Shown here piece after piece: positions 1 to 8,577 of a DNA stretch of 64,000 bases. A program made the translations under genes and the position numbers. Location of the stretch: assembly GCA_040752975.1 (NCBI GenBank), contig JBFMHF010000002.1, positions 1 through 64,000 on the forward strand, given 5' to 3'. Numbering within the stretch: the stretch's first letter is position 1; each line of letters opens with the position of its first letter. The DNA is from JADLDB01 sp040752975 (GTDB lineage: Bacteria; Myxococcota; Myxococcia; Myxococcales; Myxococcaceae). The notes under the pieces were generated by a model. That model was not told the DNA's origin. It did not search any database and worked only from the letters and a program-made list of their open reading frames with translations.

Positions 1-51
1 AGCGCCTTGTGATGCATGCTCGCGCCAGTGTCCGCCCGGGCGGGAGGCCCG

Positions 52-669
52 TCAACGGCCTCCGCCCTCAATGGCCGCCAGCACCGTCCCCCACACCTCG
101 TCGACGCCGATGCCGTCGGTCGCCGAGAAGCCAAGGAGCGCGCCCGGAGGCAGCTCGAGCTGACGCGCCAGGGCGTCCAGGCGGGGGCGGCGCGCGGCCT
201 TCCCCAGGCGATCCAGCTTGGTGGCCACCACGAGGATCCGCGGCGGCATCTCCTGGAGGAGGTCGATCATCTGGAGATCGTCCGGCGTGGGACCCACCTC
301 GGCGTCGATGATCGACACCACCACCTCGAGCGTGTGCCGCTCGCGCAGGTAGGTGCTGATCATCTTCTGCCACTGATCGCGTTCGACCTTCGACACCTTC
401 GCGAAGCCGTAGCCCGGGAGGTCGCACAGCCGCAGCCTCTTGCGGGTGGCGCGCCGCTCCAGGGTGACGTCGAAGAAGTTGAGCGTCTTCGTGCGCCCTG
501 GCGTGTTGGACACGCGCACCAGCTTCTTGCGGTGGGCCAGCGCGTTGATCATCGACGACTTGCCGACGTTGCTGCGGCCGACGAAGGCGACCTCCGGCAC
601 GGGCTCGCGCGGGTACTGGCCCGGCTCGGTGGCGGTGGTGACGAAGACGGCGTCGACGACCTTGATCAT
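52..669 (-). CDS. engB: Ribosome biogenesis GTP-binding protein EngB (YsxC/YihA)
   Basis: TRAFAC-class GTPase needed for late large-subunit ribosome assembly. The 205-residue product matches the usual family length. The G1 loop GRSNVGKSS is at about residues 31-39, then a G3-type DLPGYGFA and a G4-type TKLD. The frame stays open upstream, but the ATG at 667-669 puts the G1 loop at the usual distance from the N-terminus. That ATG overlaps the TGA of the upstream cytochrome gene by 4 bases, so the two are probably translationally coupled. Confidence 0.93.
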   Translation of the reverse strand: MIKVVDAVFVTTATEPGQYPREPVPEVAFVGRSNVGKSSMINALAHRKKLVRVSNTPGRTKTLNFFDVTLERRATRKRLRLCDLPGYGFAKVSKVERDQWQKMISTYLRERHTLEVVVSIIDAEVGPTPDDLQMIDLLQEMPPRILVVATKLDRLGKAARRPRLDALARQLELPPGALLGFSATDGIGVDEVWGTVLAAIEGGGR

Positions 670-1184
670 CGCCGGCTCGACAGGAGCGCGAAGGCCGGGA
701 AGCGACGCGGCGCGGCCCCCGTCTTCGGCTTGTTCCGCTTCTCGCGCTCCGCCGTCCAATGATCCATGGCCTTCAGGGCCGTGGCGAAGTCGAAGGGCTT
801 GAGCGAGGGGCTCGAGTCGTCGTGGCAGGCGCGGCAGGCCTTCTCCACCGGATCGACGAGGCCGACGAGGCGGGCCAGTTCGCTGTCCTTCATCACATAA
901 CGGGCCGAGTAGTACTGGCCGCCGCCGTGACAGGTCTCACAGGCCACCTGGGCGGTGCGTTGATCGGCCTCGTTGGGGGAATGGCAGGACAGGCAGCGCG
1001 CGTCCTTCCGCTGCTGGGGAGACAGCACGTCTCGGCTGCGGGCGTGCGGTGACGCCTGCCAGGCGGCGTAGGCGTCCGGGTGGCAGCTCTGACAGCTCTC
1101 CGAGCCGAGGAAGTCGTAGGCCAGGGCCGCCCCGCCAGAGGTAGCCGAAAGTGCGAGGGCCGCGCGGAGGACCAGCGTACGCAT
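666..1184 (-). CDS. Exported tetraheme c-type cytochrome family protein
   Basis: A 172-residue protein with an N-terminal signal peptide ending near AALA. It has four CXXCH heme-attachment motifs: CQSCH, CLSCH, CETCH and CRACH. It should be a periplasmic electron carrier, in the style of cytochrome c554/NrfB-like multiheme proteins. No catalytic domain is visible and the last 40 residues are basic and low in complexity. It overlaps engB by 4 bases (ATGA) and is divergent from the secreted protein at 1217 with only 32 bases between start codons. The redox partner is unknown. Confidence 0.85.
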   Translation of the reverse strand: MRTLVLRAALALSATSGGAALAYDFLGSESCQSCHPDAYAAWQASPHARSRDVLSPQQRKDARCLSCHSPNEADQRTAQVACETCHGGGQYYSARYVMKDSELARLVGLVDPVEKACRACHDDSSPSLKPFDFATALKAMDHWTAEREKRNKPKTGAAPRRFPAFALLSSRR

Positions 1185-1216
1185 GACGCGAAACGAAGTA
1201 GCATTGCCCGCGGCTC

Positions 1217-1699
1217 ATGTCGCGCCTCGTCTTCGCCGTCGGGCTGTCCTGCGGGCTCCTGGCGTTCCCGGCCCTCGCCAAGCCGTGGAACGGCATTCAC
1301 CCAGGCGTGTCGTCGATGATCGACGTGATCGGCAAGTTCGGCGAGCCGTCGAAGAAGGTGATGGCGAAGGGCCAGGAGGTGCTCGTCTATTCGGGGCCCA
1401 CGGCCATCACCGGCACGGTGCAGGCCCAGTTCAAGTGCAACCCCACCACCCACGTCGTCGAGCGCATCGACGTCTACCCCGCGCCGGTGATCCCCAAAGA
1501 GGCGGTCGAGAAGTCGTACGGCCGCGCCTGCGACCCGATGGAGGCGAAGGAGCCCTGCTACTACAGGAAGGAGTCCGCCAGCGCGCACGTGTACTTCCAC
1601 TACGTGAAGCTGGGGCTGGCCGTCTTCTTCAAGGACGACGGCAAGACGGTGCAGTCCTTCACCTTCCTGCCTTCCACGCTGCAGCAGCCCGCCGAGTAG
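1217..1699 (+). CDS. Small secreted protein of unknown function
   Basis: A 160-residue protein with a signal peptide (residues 1 to about 21, ending PALA). The mature part has a motif GIHPGVSSMIDVIGKFGEP that resembles the start of SmpA/BamE-like or PepSY-like small periplasmic domains, but I cannot assign it. Its stop is immediately followed by the coaE ATG, so the two are probably co-transcribed. Function unknown. Confidence 0.7.
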   Translation: MSRLVFAVGLSCGLLAFPALAKPWNGIHPGVSSMIDVIGKFGEPSKKVMAKGQEVLVYSGPTAITGTVQAQFKCNPTTHVVERIDVYPAPVIPKEAVEKSYGRACDPMEAKEPCYYRKESASAHVYFHYVKLGLAVFFKDDGKTVQSFTFLPSTLQQPAE

Positions 1700-2305
1700 A
1701 TGCACCTCTTCGGCCTCACCGGGGGGATCGCCACGGGGAAGAGCACCGTGACGAAGATGTTCGCCGCGCTGGGCGTGCCGATCATCGACGCCGACGTGGT
1801 GGCGCGCGAGGTGGTGGAGCCGGGGCAGCCCGCGCTGGAGGAGATCGCCCGCCGCTTCCCGGGAGTCGTGGACGCGCAGGGCCGGCTCGACCGCGCCAGG
1901 CTGGGCGCGCGGATCTTCCACGACGCCGCCGAGCGCGCGGCGTTGAACGCGATCACCCACCCGCGGATCCAGCAGGCCGTGCTGGAGAAGACAGCCGCTC
2001 TCGCCCGGGCCGGCGCACCCCGGGTGCTGTACGACGCCGCGCTGTTGATCGAGAACGGCCTCCACCGCGGGATGCACGGGGTGGTGCTGGTGGTGGCGCC
2101 GCCCGAGGTGCAACGCGCCCGCCTGATGGAGCGCGATCGCCTGTCGGAGGCGGAGGCCGAGGCGCGGATCGCGTCCCAGATGCCGCTCGACGAGAAGCGG
2201 AAGCACGCCACGTGGATCGTCGACAACTCGGGCTCGCTGGAGGAGACGCGCCGGCAGGTGGAGCGGATCTTCGAGGCGATGAAGGCGCTGCCGGCCGATC
2301 CGTGA
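1700..2305 (+). CDS. coaE: Dephospho-CoA kinase CoaE
   Basis: ATP-dependent phosphorylation of dephospho-CoA, the last step of coenzyme A synthesis. The 201-residue protein starts with the P-loop GGIATGKST at residues 8-16. It then has the family-typical DADVVAREVV, a THPRI segment, and LLIENGLH in the CoA-binding/lid part. Length and order are standard. The ATG follows the preceding stop with no spacer. Confidence 0.93.
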   Translation: MHLFGLTGGIATGKSTVTKMFAALGVPIIDADVVAREVVEPGQPALEEIARRFPGVVDAQGRLDRARLGARIFHDAAERAALNAITHPRIQQAVLEKTAALARAGAPRVLYDAALLIENGLHRGMHGVVLVVAPPEVQRARLMERDRLSEAEAEARIASQMPLDEKRKHATWIVDNSGSLEETRRQVERIFEAMKALPADP

Positions 2306-2348
2306 TCGTTTGTGGGCATCGCGCTGAGGGCTTTGTAGGGTCCGCCGG

Positions 2349-3455
2349 GTGAGCGTCCACGCCTTCGTCACCGGGTACCCGGGCTTCATCGGCAAGCGAC
2401 TGGTGAAGCACCTGGCACAGGAGAACCCCGACGGGCACATCTCCCTCCTGGTGCAGCCCAAGTTCGTCAAGGAAGCGACGCAGTACGCCAGCCGGCTGAA
2501 GGGCGCGCAGGTGGAGATCCTCGCCGGTGACATCGTCGACATGCACCTCGGGCTGTCGGGCGGCGAGTACCAGCGCCTCACCCAGAAGACGACCCACATC
2601 TTCCACCTCGCGGCGATCAGCTACCTCGGCATGCCCCGCGAGATGGCGCGCAAGGTGAACGTCGAGGGCACGCGCAACGTGCTGGAGATGGCCCGCGCCT
2701 GCCCGAAGCTGTCCCGGCTGGTGCACTTCTCGACCTGCTACGTCTCGGGGGATCGCGTCGGGGTCATCGCCGAGGACGAGCTGGACGTCGGCCAGCATTT
2801 TCGCAACGCGTACGAAGAGACCAAGTTCGAGGCCGAGAAGCTGGTGCAGAAGGCGAAGGGCAAGCTGCCGATCACGGTGATCCGCCCCTGCACGGTGGTG
2901 GGCGACTCGAAGACGGGAGAGATCGACCGCTTCGAGGGCCCCTACTACCTCGGCATGCTGCTGGTGATGTCCCCTCTGGTGCTGCCCCTGCCGCTGCCGG
3001 GCAACGGCGTGGCGCCGCTCAACGTGATCCCCGTCGACTTCGCCGTCGAGGCCACCTGGTCGCTGGCGCAGAACCCGAAGGCCGTGGGCAAGACGGTGCA
3101 CCTCGTCGATCCCAACCCGATGAGCGCGCGCCGGGTGTACGAGCTGATCGCCGAGCGCGCCAACAAGAAGCTGCCGCGCTTCACGCTCTCCGCCCGCGCG
3201 ACCGATCTCTTCCTCCGGTTGCCCGGCGTGGAGAAGCTGGCGAGGCCCCAGCGCGCGGCGATCCAGTACGTGAACCACCTCGCGCTCTACAACTGCCACA
3301 CCGCCCTCGAGCTGCTCGACGGCACCGGCGTGCGCTGCCCGCCGCTCCACACGTACCTGGACAAGCTGATCGACTACGCGCTCAAGACCTGGAAAGCGAA
3401 GAAGGAGCGCGAGGCGGAAGAGGTGGATGATCCCCTCGACCGGCCGTCCCGCTGA
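2349..3455 (+). CDS. Extended SDR / NAD-dependent epimerase-like protein
   Basis: Rossmann-fold oxidoreductase of the extended short-chain dehydrogenase class, 368 residues, GTG start. The N-terminal cofactor motif is VTGYPGFIGK, a TGxxGxxG type. The catalytic pair reads as a Ser/Thr strand (STCYVSG) followed by YEETK, matching YxxxK. The spacing and the HLAAISY segment resemble the male-sterility/fatty-acyl reductase-like SDRs (NAD_binding_4), so an acyl or lipid substrate is possible. The two MaoC-fold genes downstream fit that idea. Exact substrate unknown. Confidence 0.8.
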   Translation: MSVHAFVTGYPGFIGKRLVKHLAQENPDGHISLLVQPKFVKEATQYASRLKGAQVEILAGDIVDMHLGLSGGEYQRLTQKTTHIFHLAAISYLGMPREMARKVNVEGTRNVLEMARACPKLSRLVHFSTCYVSGDRVGVIAEDELDVGQHFRNAYEETKFEAEKLVQKAKGKLPITVIRPCTVVGDSKTGEIDRFEGPYYLGMLLVMSPLVLPLPLPGNGVAPLNVIPVDFAVEATWSLAQNPKAVGKTVHLVDPNPMSARRVYELIAERANKKLPRFTLSARATDLFLRLPGVEKLARPQRAAIQYVNHLALYNCHTALELLDGTGVRCPPLHTYLDKLIDYALKTWKAKKEREAEEVDDPLDRPSR

Positions 3456-3465
3456 AGGAGCCTGC

Positions 3466-3855
3466 ATGAGAGCGTTCGCCGTCGGAGACACCTTCACGCT
3501 GGTGCGCACGTGCGATCCGTACCGGCCGATCTACTACGCCGCCGCGTCCGGCGACTTCAACCCGATCCACATCGACCGCGCGGTGGGCGAGGCAGCCGGA
3601 CTGGGAGGCGTCATCCTCCAGGGCCTCTGCACGCTGGGCTGGGCGGTGGACGCCTTCATCCACTACCTCGGTGATCCCGGGAAGGTGGCGCGGATTCAGG
3701 TGCGCTTCTCCCGGCCGGTCGCGATCTCCGACACCATCACCTTCAGCGGCAAGGTGACGGCGATCGCCGACGGGCGGCTCACCGCTGAGCTGAGCGCGAA
3801 GAACCAGCGCGGCGAAGACGTGCTCAAGGGCGCCGTCGTCGAAGGGAGGCTCTGA
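3466..3855 (+). CDS. MaoC-like hot-dog dehydratase, HadB-type
   Basis: A 129-residue hot-dog fold protein of the MaoC/(R)-hydratase type. The hydratase motif is visible as YAAASGDFNPIHID: the Asp and His of GDxNPIHxD are the expected catalytic residues. The ATG at 3466 is chosen because GAAGGAG lies just upstream; the frame extends 13 codons further. It overlaps the next gene by one base (TGATG). It pairs with the following subunit like mycobacterial HadA/HadB. Confidence 0.85.
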   Translation: MRAFAVGDTFTLVRTCDPYRPIYYAAASGDFNPIHIDRAVGEAAGLGGVILQGLCTLGWAVDAFIHYLGDPGKVARIQVRFSRPVAISDTITFSGKVTAIADGRLTAELSAKNQRGEDVLKGAVVEGRL

Positions 3856-4337
3856 TGGCGCTCGACCCGAAGTTCGTCGGCCGCGCCTACGGGCCCTTCA
3901 CCTACGAGGTGGGCGTCGAGAAGCTGCGCGAGTTCGCGTACGCAGTGGGCGGCTCGATCCCGTCGATGGGCTTCTCGGGCGTGGGGCCTCCCAGCGATCT
4001 CCACCCCTTCCTCCACGACAAGGAAGCGGCGGCTGCGTCGGAGTACGGCGCGGTGATCGGCATGCCCAACTTCGCCGTCGTCTTCGCCATCACCCCGTTC
4101 TCAAAGGCCTGCACGGATCCGGAGCTCGGCGTCGATCTGCTCCGCCTGGTGCACGGCGAGCAGGAGTTCGAGTTCCTTCAGGTGGTGCGGCCGGGCGACG
4201 TGCTGACCACCCGGGGGACGATCACCGACATCTCCGCGAAGAAGAGCCTCGACTTCCTCACCGTCACGACCGAGAGCCACAACCAGCGGGGCGAGGTGGT
4301 GGTGCGCGCGAAGTGGACCGCCGTCATCCGCGGCTGA
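3855..4337 (+). CDS. MaoC N-terminal-domain (FAS1-DH/HadA-like) protein
   Basis: A 160-residue second hot-dog protein. It resembles the MaoC_dehydrat_N half, which lacks the GDxNPIH catalytic motif and supports substrate binding in heterodimers. Segments such as EFLQVVRPGDVLTT and the C-terminal VVVRAKWTAVIRG fit that family. It is translationally coupled to the catalytic partner at 3466. The last 14 bases overlap the convergent TPR gene. The acyl substrate cannot be told from sequence. Confidence 0.8.
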   Translation: MALDPKFVGRAYGPFTYEVGVEKLREFAYAVGGSIPSMGFSGVGPPSDLHPFLHDKEAAAASEYGAVIGMPNFAVVFAITPFSKACTDPELGVDLLRLVHGEQEFEFLQVVRPGDVLTTRGTITDISAKKSLDFLTVTTESHNQRGEVVVRAKWTAVIRG

Positions 4338-6720
4338 TCACGCCCTCGTCCACCAGCTGGGCGAGGATCCGCGCGGTGTCCAGGCGTGACATGCCCGAGA
4401 CCGCGAAGAGATCCTCGAAGGTGACGGCGCCGTCGATCTGCGCCAGCACGAAGCCCGCGCGGTGATCGAGGTTCAGCCAGATGATCTCGTCGTCCTTGAG
4501 CAGCACGCGAGGCACCTTGTCGAGGTGGCCCAGCTTCGACTCGAACATCGCCAGAAGCGTGCGCTCGCTCCGCTCCTTGAGCTGCCTCACCTCGGGAGAG
4601 TCGGGGGCCAGCTTCTCGGCCTTGTCGATCAGCTCCATCGCCCCGGTGTGATCGTCCAGGTCGAGGAGGTCGCGGGCGCCGCGGAGGATGGCGGCGATCT
4701 CGTCCTTCTTCGCGCGGGTGGGATCCCGCTGGATCTTCGAGTCGCTGCTCAGCAGATCGAGCGCCTTGTCCGCACCCGCCACTGGCTCGAGCTTGATGCC
4801 CGGGGCGGCCCGCAGGTCCCACGCGGACTGCGCGGCCGGATCCAGGGTGGGCGAAGGCCGGGGGACGGGCACGTCTTCGAGCGGCGCGGGGGAGGCGGCG
4901 TTCGACGCCTTCCACTGCCAGGCGCTCTCGGCGGGTGAGTCCGGCTTGCGCGACAGTCCCGGCGGAGCGGGCACCAGCTCGGGCTCGAAGGCCGCCATCG
5001 GGTCCGGTGCGCTGAACATCGAGGGCGCCGTGGGGATCTCGTCTCGGGGGCCGGAGCCCGGGACGTCGTCTTCGGGGATCGAGTAGAGCGGCGGCGTCGC
5101 CCGCGGCGGCTCGGGCGGGGGCGCGTCACCGTGGAGCACCACCGTCTCGGGGGGCGGCGGCGGCTCCTCGCCGGAGAGCGAGATCGTCTGCGGCACCGGG
5201 TGGGGCTCGGTGGGCAGCTCCGAGCGGACGTCCTTCGGCATCGCGAAGGCCATGGTGCCGGACGGGGAAGATGGCTTCACGCCCGGCTCCGCGCCCTTTG
5301 GCATGGCGAACTGCATCGTGCCCGATGGCGACGAGGGAGACCGGGCGCCCGGCGCGTCCCTGGGCATCGCGAACTGCATCGTGCCGGAAGGGCCGCTCGA
5401 TGGAGGCGACGTCGACTCGTGCACCTCCTTCGGCATGGCGAACTGCTGGGTGCTGGCAGCCTGCGAGGGGCTCGAGTAGGCGGGCGGCGGCGGCAGCCCG
5501 GCGGACGACGGACTGGCCTTCAGGCTCTCGGCGCCGGGGGCGCGCGCGGGCTCGTCGGTGAGACGCCCCCAGTCGTCGGGCGAGGTGGCAGGCGCCGCTT
5601 GCTTCCCCGGGCCCGGCTTCGACGCCGGCGGTTTCGGGGCTGGGCGCGCCGACGGCCTGGGGAGCGGCACGATGCGCGACGGCCGCTCCGCGGCAAGGGG
5701 GATCTCCTCGACGTCCGCCGCCAGCTTGTCGAAGTCGTCTCCTTCCGCCCGCGCGGACGCAGCGACGCGCTGCACCTCGGACGGCGAGGCGAAGATCATC
5801 GTCCCCGAAGGTGAGGAGACCGGCTTCGCCACGCCCGACGGAGAGGACGGCTGTGGCTTCGCCTGCTCCAGCGCGGCCTTCACCTCGTCCGGCATGGTGA
5901 AGGCCACCATCGTGCCGGACGGCGAGCTGCGCGACGCGGGCGCGGGTGAGGCTGGAGGGACGGCGGGCCGCGACGGTCGTGAGGATACGGGCGGCGCGGC
6001 AGGCGCCTCGTCGGCCAGGGCCTGGAAGTCGTCTTCGGGGGTGAGCTTCGGCGACGACACCGCCGGCATGGCATGAAACCGATCGGTCGCGCCCGGCGGC
6101 GCGTCACCCAGCGCGGCCCGGACCTCGTCGGGCATCGCAAAGGCGATCGTCCCCGACGGGGAGCTCGCCTGGGCCTTCGTTGCTTCGCGCACCTCCGGGG
6201 GCATGGCGAACATCATCGTGCCAGGCGTGGACGGGGAGCTCGCAGCGGCCTGCACGTCCTTCGGCATGGCGAACTGCTGGGTGGCCTGCGAGGGCGACCC
6301 CGAGTACGCCGGCGGAGGCGGCAGGCCTGCGCTGGACGGCGTCACCGGGGGAATCGCGGGGGGCGCCTGTGGCGCGGGCGACTCCGAGCCGGTCAGGCGG
6401 CCCCAGTCTTGATCGAGCGAGGACTCTCCGGACCGAAACGGCGCCGGCGTCTTCGTCCCCCCGGGCCCCGTCGCCACACCCCACTCGCGCTCGATGGCCG
6501 ACGGCGAGGTGCCCATGCGCTCGAAGGGGTTGGACATGTCGGCCGGCTGCAGGTCCGGCGGCAGGTCGCTGGACGGTGAGGCCAGCAGCAGCTTCGCCTT
6601 CTCGTTGGAGGGGTCCAGCTTCAGCGCGCGCTCGAACAGCCGCCGGGCGCCGTCGAGATCACCCGACAGCTTCAGCCAGACACCGGCGTCCACCAGCTGG
6701 GCTGCGCGCTCCTTGCTCAT
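4324..6720 (-). CDS. TPR protein with a long low-complexity FAMP-motif repeat region
   Basis: A 798-residue cytoplasmic protein with no signal peptide. Residues 1-45 contain a TPR-like hairpin (DGARRLFERALKLDPSN). The middle is Pro/Ser/Ala-rich with about nine copies of SPSGTMxFAMPxEV. A duplicated WGRLT element and two copies of SSAGLPPPPAYS are also present. The last 130 residues hold another TPR-like helix pair and a compact C-terminal domain ending DEGVISRG, which may be winged-helix-like. It starts 3 bases after dnaK and ends the hslV-hslU-argD-J-dnaK run. I infer a partner or client-scaffold of the neighbouring Hsp70; this is not shown by sequence. Confidence 0.75.
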   Translation of the reverse strand: MSKERAAQLVDAGVWLKLSGDLDGARRLFERALKLDPSNEKAKLLLASPSSDLPPDLQPADMSNPFERMGTSPSAIEREWGVATGPGGTKTPAPFRSGESSLDQDWGRLTGSESPAPQAPPAIPPVTPSSAGLPPPPAYSGSPSQATQQFAMPKDVQAAASSPSTPGTMMFAMPPEVREATKAQASSPSGTIAFAMPDEVRAALGDAPPGATDRFHAMPAVSSPKLTPEDDFQALADEAPAAPPVSSRPSRPAVPPASPAPASRSSPSGTMVAFTMPDEVKAALEQAKPQPSSPSGVAKPVSSPSGTMIFASPSEVQRVAASARAEGDDFDKLAADVEEIPLAAERPSRIVPLPRPSARPAPKPPASKPGPGKQAAPATSPDDWGRLTDEPARAPGAESLKASPSSAGLPPPPAYSSPSQAASTQQFAMPKEVHESTSPPSSGPSGTMQFAMPRDAPGARSPSSPSGTMQFAMPKGAEPGVKPSSPSGTMAFAMPKDVRSELPTEPHPVPQTISLSGEEPPPPPETVVLHGDAPPPEPPRATPPLYSIPEDDVPGSGPRDEIPTAPSMFSAPDPMAAFEPELVPAPPGLSRKPDSPAESAWQWKASNAASPAPLEDVPVPRPSPTLDPAAQSAWDLRAAPGIKLEPVAGADKALDLLSSDSKIQRDPTRAKKDEIAAILRGARDLLDLDDHTGAMELIDKAEKLAPDSPEVRQLKERSERTLLAMFESKLGHLDKVPRVLLKDDEIIWLNLDHRAGFVLAQIDGAVTFEDLFAVSGMSRLDTARILAQLVDEGVISRG
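5220..6290 (-). repeat. Imperfect SPSGTMxFAMPxEV protein-level repeats, about nine copies
   Basis: Inside the TPR protein gene. Copies include FAMPKDV, FAMPPEV, FAMPDEV, FTMPDEV, FASPSEV, FAMPKEV, FAMPRDA, FAMPKGA and FAMPKDV, most preceded by SPSGTM or STQQ. Spacers vary in length and composition, so these are spaced linear motifs and not a solenoid. The two halves of the region also share a longer block (WGRLT followed by SSAGLPPPPAYS), which suggests a larger duplication. Confidence 0.8.
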
Positions 6721-6723
6721 CTC

Positions 6724-8562
6724 TCACCGCCCGATGCGCTGAAGCACACCCTTGAAGAGGCTGATGGTGCGGGTCAGCGTGTCGATGCTCTCGGTCACCC
6801 GGGCCAGATCCGCCGCCTCCGACGCCCTGGTGGCCTGCTCGAGCGCCCGGTTGGCCTTGGAGATCGCATCCTGCCCGAACTCGGATCCCTTCGTCGCCTC
6901 CCTCAGCTGGGGGATCAGCTCCGTCACTTCCTTCGCCAGCGCCTTGAGCTCTGCCAGCTTCTTCTTCGTCTCTTCCTCGCTCTTCGCCTCGAGCAGCATG
7001 TCGGCCTGCTCGTCGAGGATCTTCTTGAGCTCGTCCTCGGTCAGGCCGCCCGACGCCGTCACCTGAATCGACTGCTGCTGGCCCGTCTCACGATCGCGCG
7101 CGGACACCGACACGATGCCCTCGGAGTTGATGTCGAAGGTGACGTCGATCTCCACCTCGCCCCGCTTGGCCTCGCGCAGCCCGGTGAGGATGAACTCGCC
7201 GAGCAGCTCGTTCTGGTGCGCGGCCTCGGCCTCGCCCTGCAGCACCATGATCTTCACCGTGTTCTGGTTGTCCTTCGAGGTGTTGAAGACCTCCGTCACG
7301 GAGGTGGGCACGGTGGTGTTGCGGGGGATCAGCCGCCGCACGTAGCCGCCGGCGATGGCCACGCCGAGAGACTGCGGGGTGACGTCGAGCAGCACCACGT
7401 CGGCGCCCGCGCCGGTGAGCGCCTCCGCCTGGACCGCCGCGCCCAGCGCCACCACCTCGTCCGGGTGCACGCCCTTCGAGGGATCGCGACGGAAGTACTC
7501 CTTCACCGCCGCCTGCACCGCGGGCATGCGCGTCATCCCGCCCACCAGCACCATCTCCTTCAGGTCGATGGGCTTCACCTTGGCTTCAGCCAGCACCTGC
7601 TCGCAGATGGTGATGGTCTTCCTCACCAGCGCACCGCACATCTCCTCGAGCTGCTCCCGGGTCAGCGTCTTCTGCAGGTGGAGCGCCGCGCCGCCGCCCT
7701 GCGGGGTGGAGATGAAGGGCAGGTTGATCTGCGTCTCGCGCGCGGTGGAGAGCTCGATCTTCGCCTTCTCGGCCGCGTCCTTGAGGCGCTGCAACGCCAT
7801 GCGATCGGCCCGCAGATCGACGTTGTGCTCCTTCTTGAAGTCGGCCACCAGCCAGTCGATCACCTTGTTGTCGAAGTCCTCGCCGCCCAGGTACGTGTCA
7901 CCGCCGGTGGCGATCACGTCGAAGACGCCGTTGCCCACCTCGAGCACGGAGATGTCGAAGGTGCCGCCGCCGAGATCGAAGACGGCGATCTTCCCGTTGA
8001 TCGTCTTGCCGAAGCCGTACGCGAGCGCCGCGGCCGTCGGCTCGTTGATGATCCGCAGCACGTCGAGGCCGGCGATCCGCCCGGCGTCCTTGGTGGCCTG
8101 GCGCTGGCCATCGTTGAAGTACGCCGGCACCGTCACCACGGCCTTCTTCACCGGCTTGCCGAAGAAGGCCTCGGCGTCGGCCTTCAGCTCGCGCAACACC
8201 AGCGCGGAGATCTCCGGCAGGGAGTACTCGCGCTCGCCCAGCTTGATCCGAATGTCGTCATGCTCGCCGGCGTGCACCCGGTACGGCAGCACCTTGAGCG
8301 CTTCCTGGGTCTGGACCGAAGAGAACTTCCGGCCGATGAGGCGCTTGGCCGCGTAGACGGTGTCCGTGGGGTTCGTGATCGCCTGGCGCTTGGCGATCGG
8401 CCCGACCAGCATCTTCCCCGCCTTCGACACCGCGACCACCGAAGGTGTCAGGTTGGAGCCCGATCGACTCCTGATGACCACAGGCTGCGTGCCCTGCACG
8501 GTGGCCACGACACTGTTCGTCGTTCCCAGGTCGATGCCGATGACGGGCTCGCGCTCGGCCAT
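6724..8562 (-). CDS. dnaK: Molecular chaperone DnaK (Hsp70) paralog
   Basis: ATP-dependent Hsp70 of 612 residues. The ATPase domain carries GIDLGTTNS (residues 9-17), FDLGGGTFDISVL and VLVGGMTRMPAVQ. The substrate-binding domain follows, with VTPQSLGVAIAGGYV at its start. The C-terminal lid is helical but short and ends in LQRIGR, without the acidic EEVD-like tail of housekeeping DnaK. Myxobacteria carry several Hsp70 paralogs, so this need not be the housekeeping copy. It lies 15 bases after a J-domain gene and 3 bases before the TPR-repeat gene, so it likely works with both. Confidence 0.9.
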   Translation of the reverse strand: MAEREPVIGIDLGTTNSVVATVQGTQPVVIRSRSGSNLTPSVVAVSKAGKMLVGPIAKRQAITNPTDTVYAAKRLIGRKFSSVQTQEALKVLPYRVHAGEHDDIRIKLGEREYSLPEISALVLRELKADAEAFFGKPVKKAVVTVPAYFNDGQRQATKDAGRIAGLDVLRIINEPTAAALAYGFGKTINGKIAVFDLGGGTFDISVLEVGNGVFDVIATGGDTYLGGEDFDNKVIDWLVADFKKEHNVDLRADRMALQRLKDAAEKAKIELSTARETQINLPFISTPQGGGAALHLQKTLTREQLEEMCGALVRKTITICEQVLAEAKVKPIDLKEMVLVGGMTRMPAVQAAVKEYFRRDPSKGVHPDEVVALGAAVQAEALTGAGADVVLLDVTPQSLGVAIAGGYVRRLIPRNTTVPTSVTEVFNTSKDNQNTVKIMVLQGEAEAAHQNELLGEFILTGLREAKRGEVEIDVTFDINSEGIVSVSARDRETGQQQSIQVTASGGLTEDELKKILDEQADMLLEAKSEEETKKKLAELKALAKEVTELIPQLREATKGSEFGQDAISKANRALEQATRASEAADLARVTESIDTLTRTISLFKGVLQRIGR

Positions 8563-8577
8563 TTCTCAGCCGGAATT

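Noticed and set aside
32..43. CCGCCCGGGCGG palindrome after engB as a terminator
   Set aside because: No loop and no T tract; short GC palindromes are common at this base composition.
5220..6290. Regularly spaced repeats considered as a CRISPR array
   Set aside because: Repeats are imperfect in DNA, variable in spacing and in frame with a protein; they are protein motifs.
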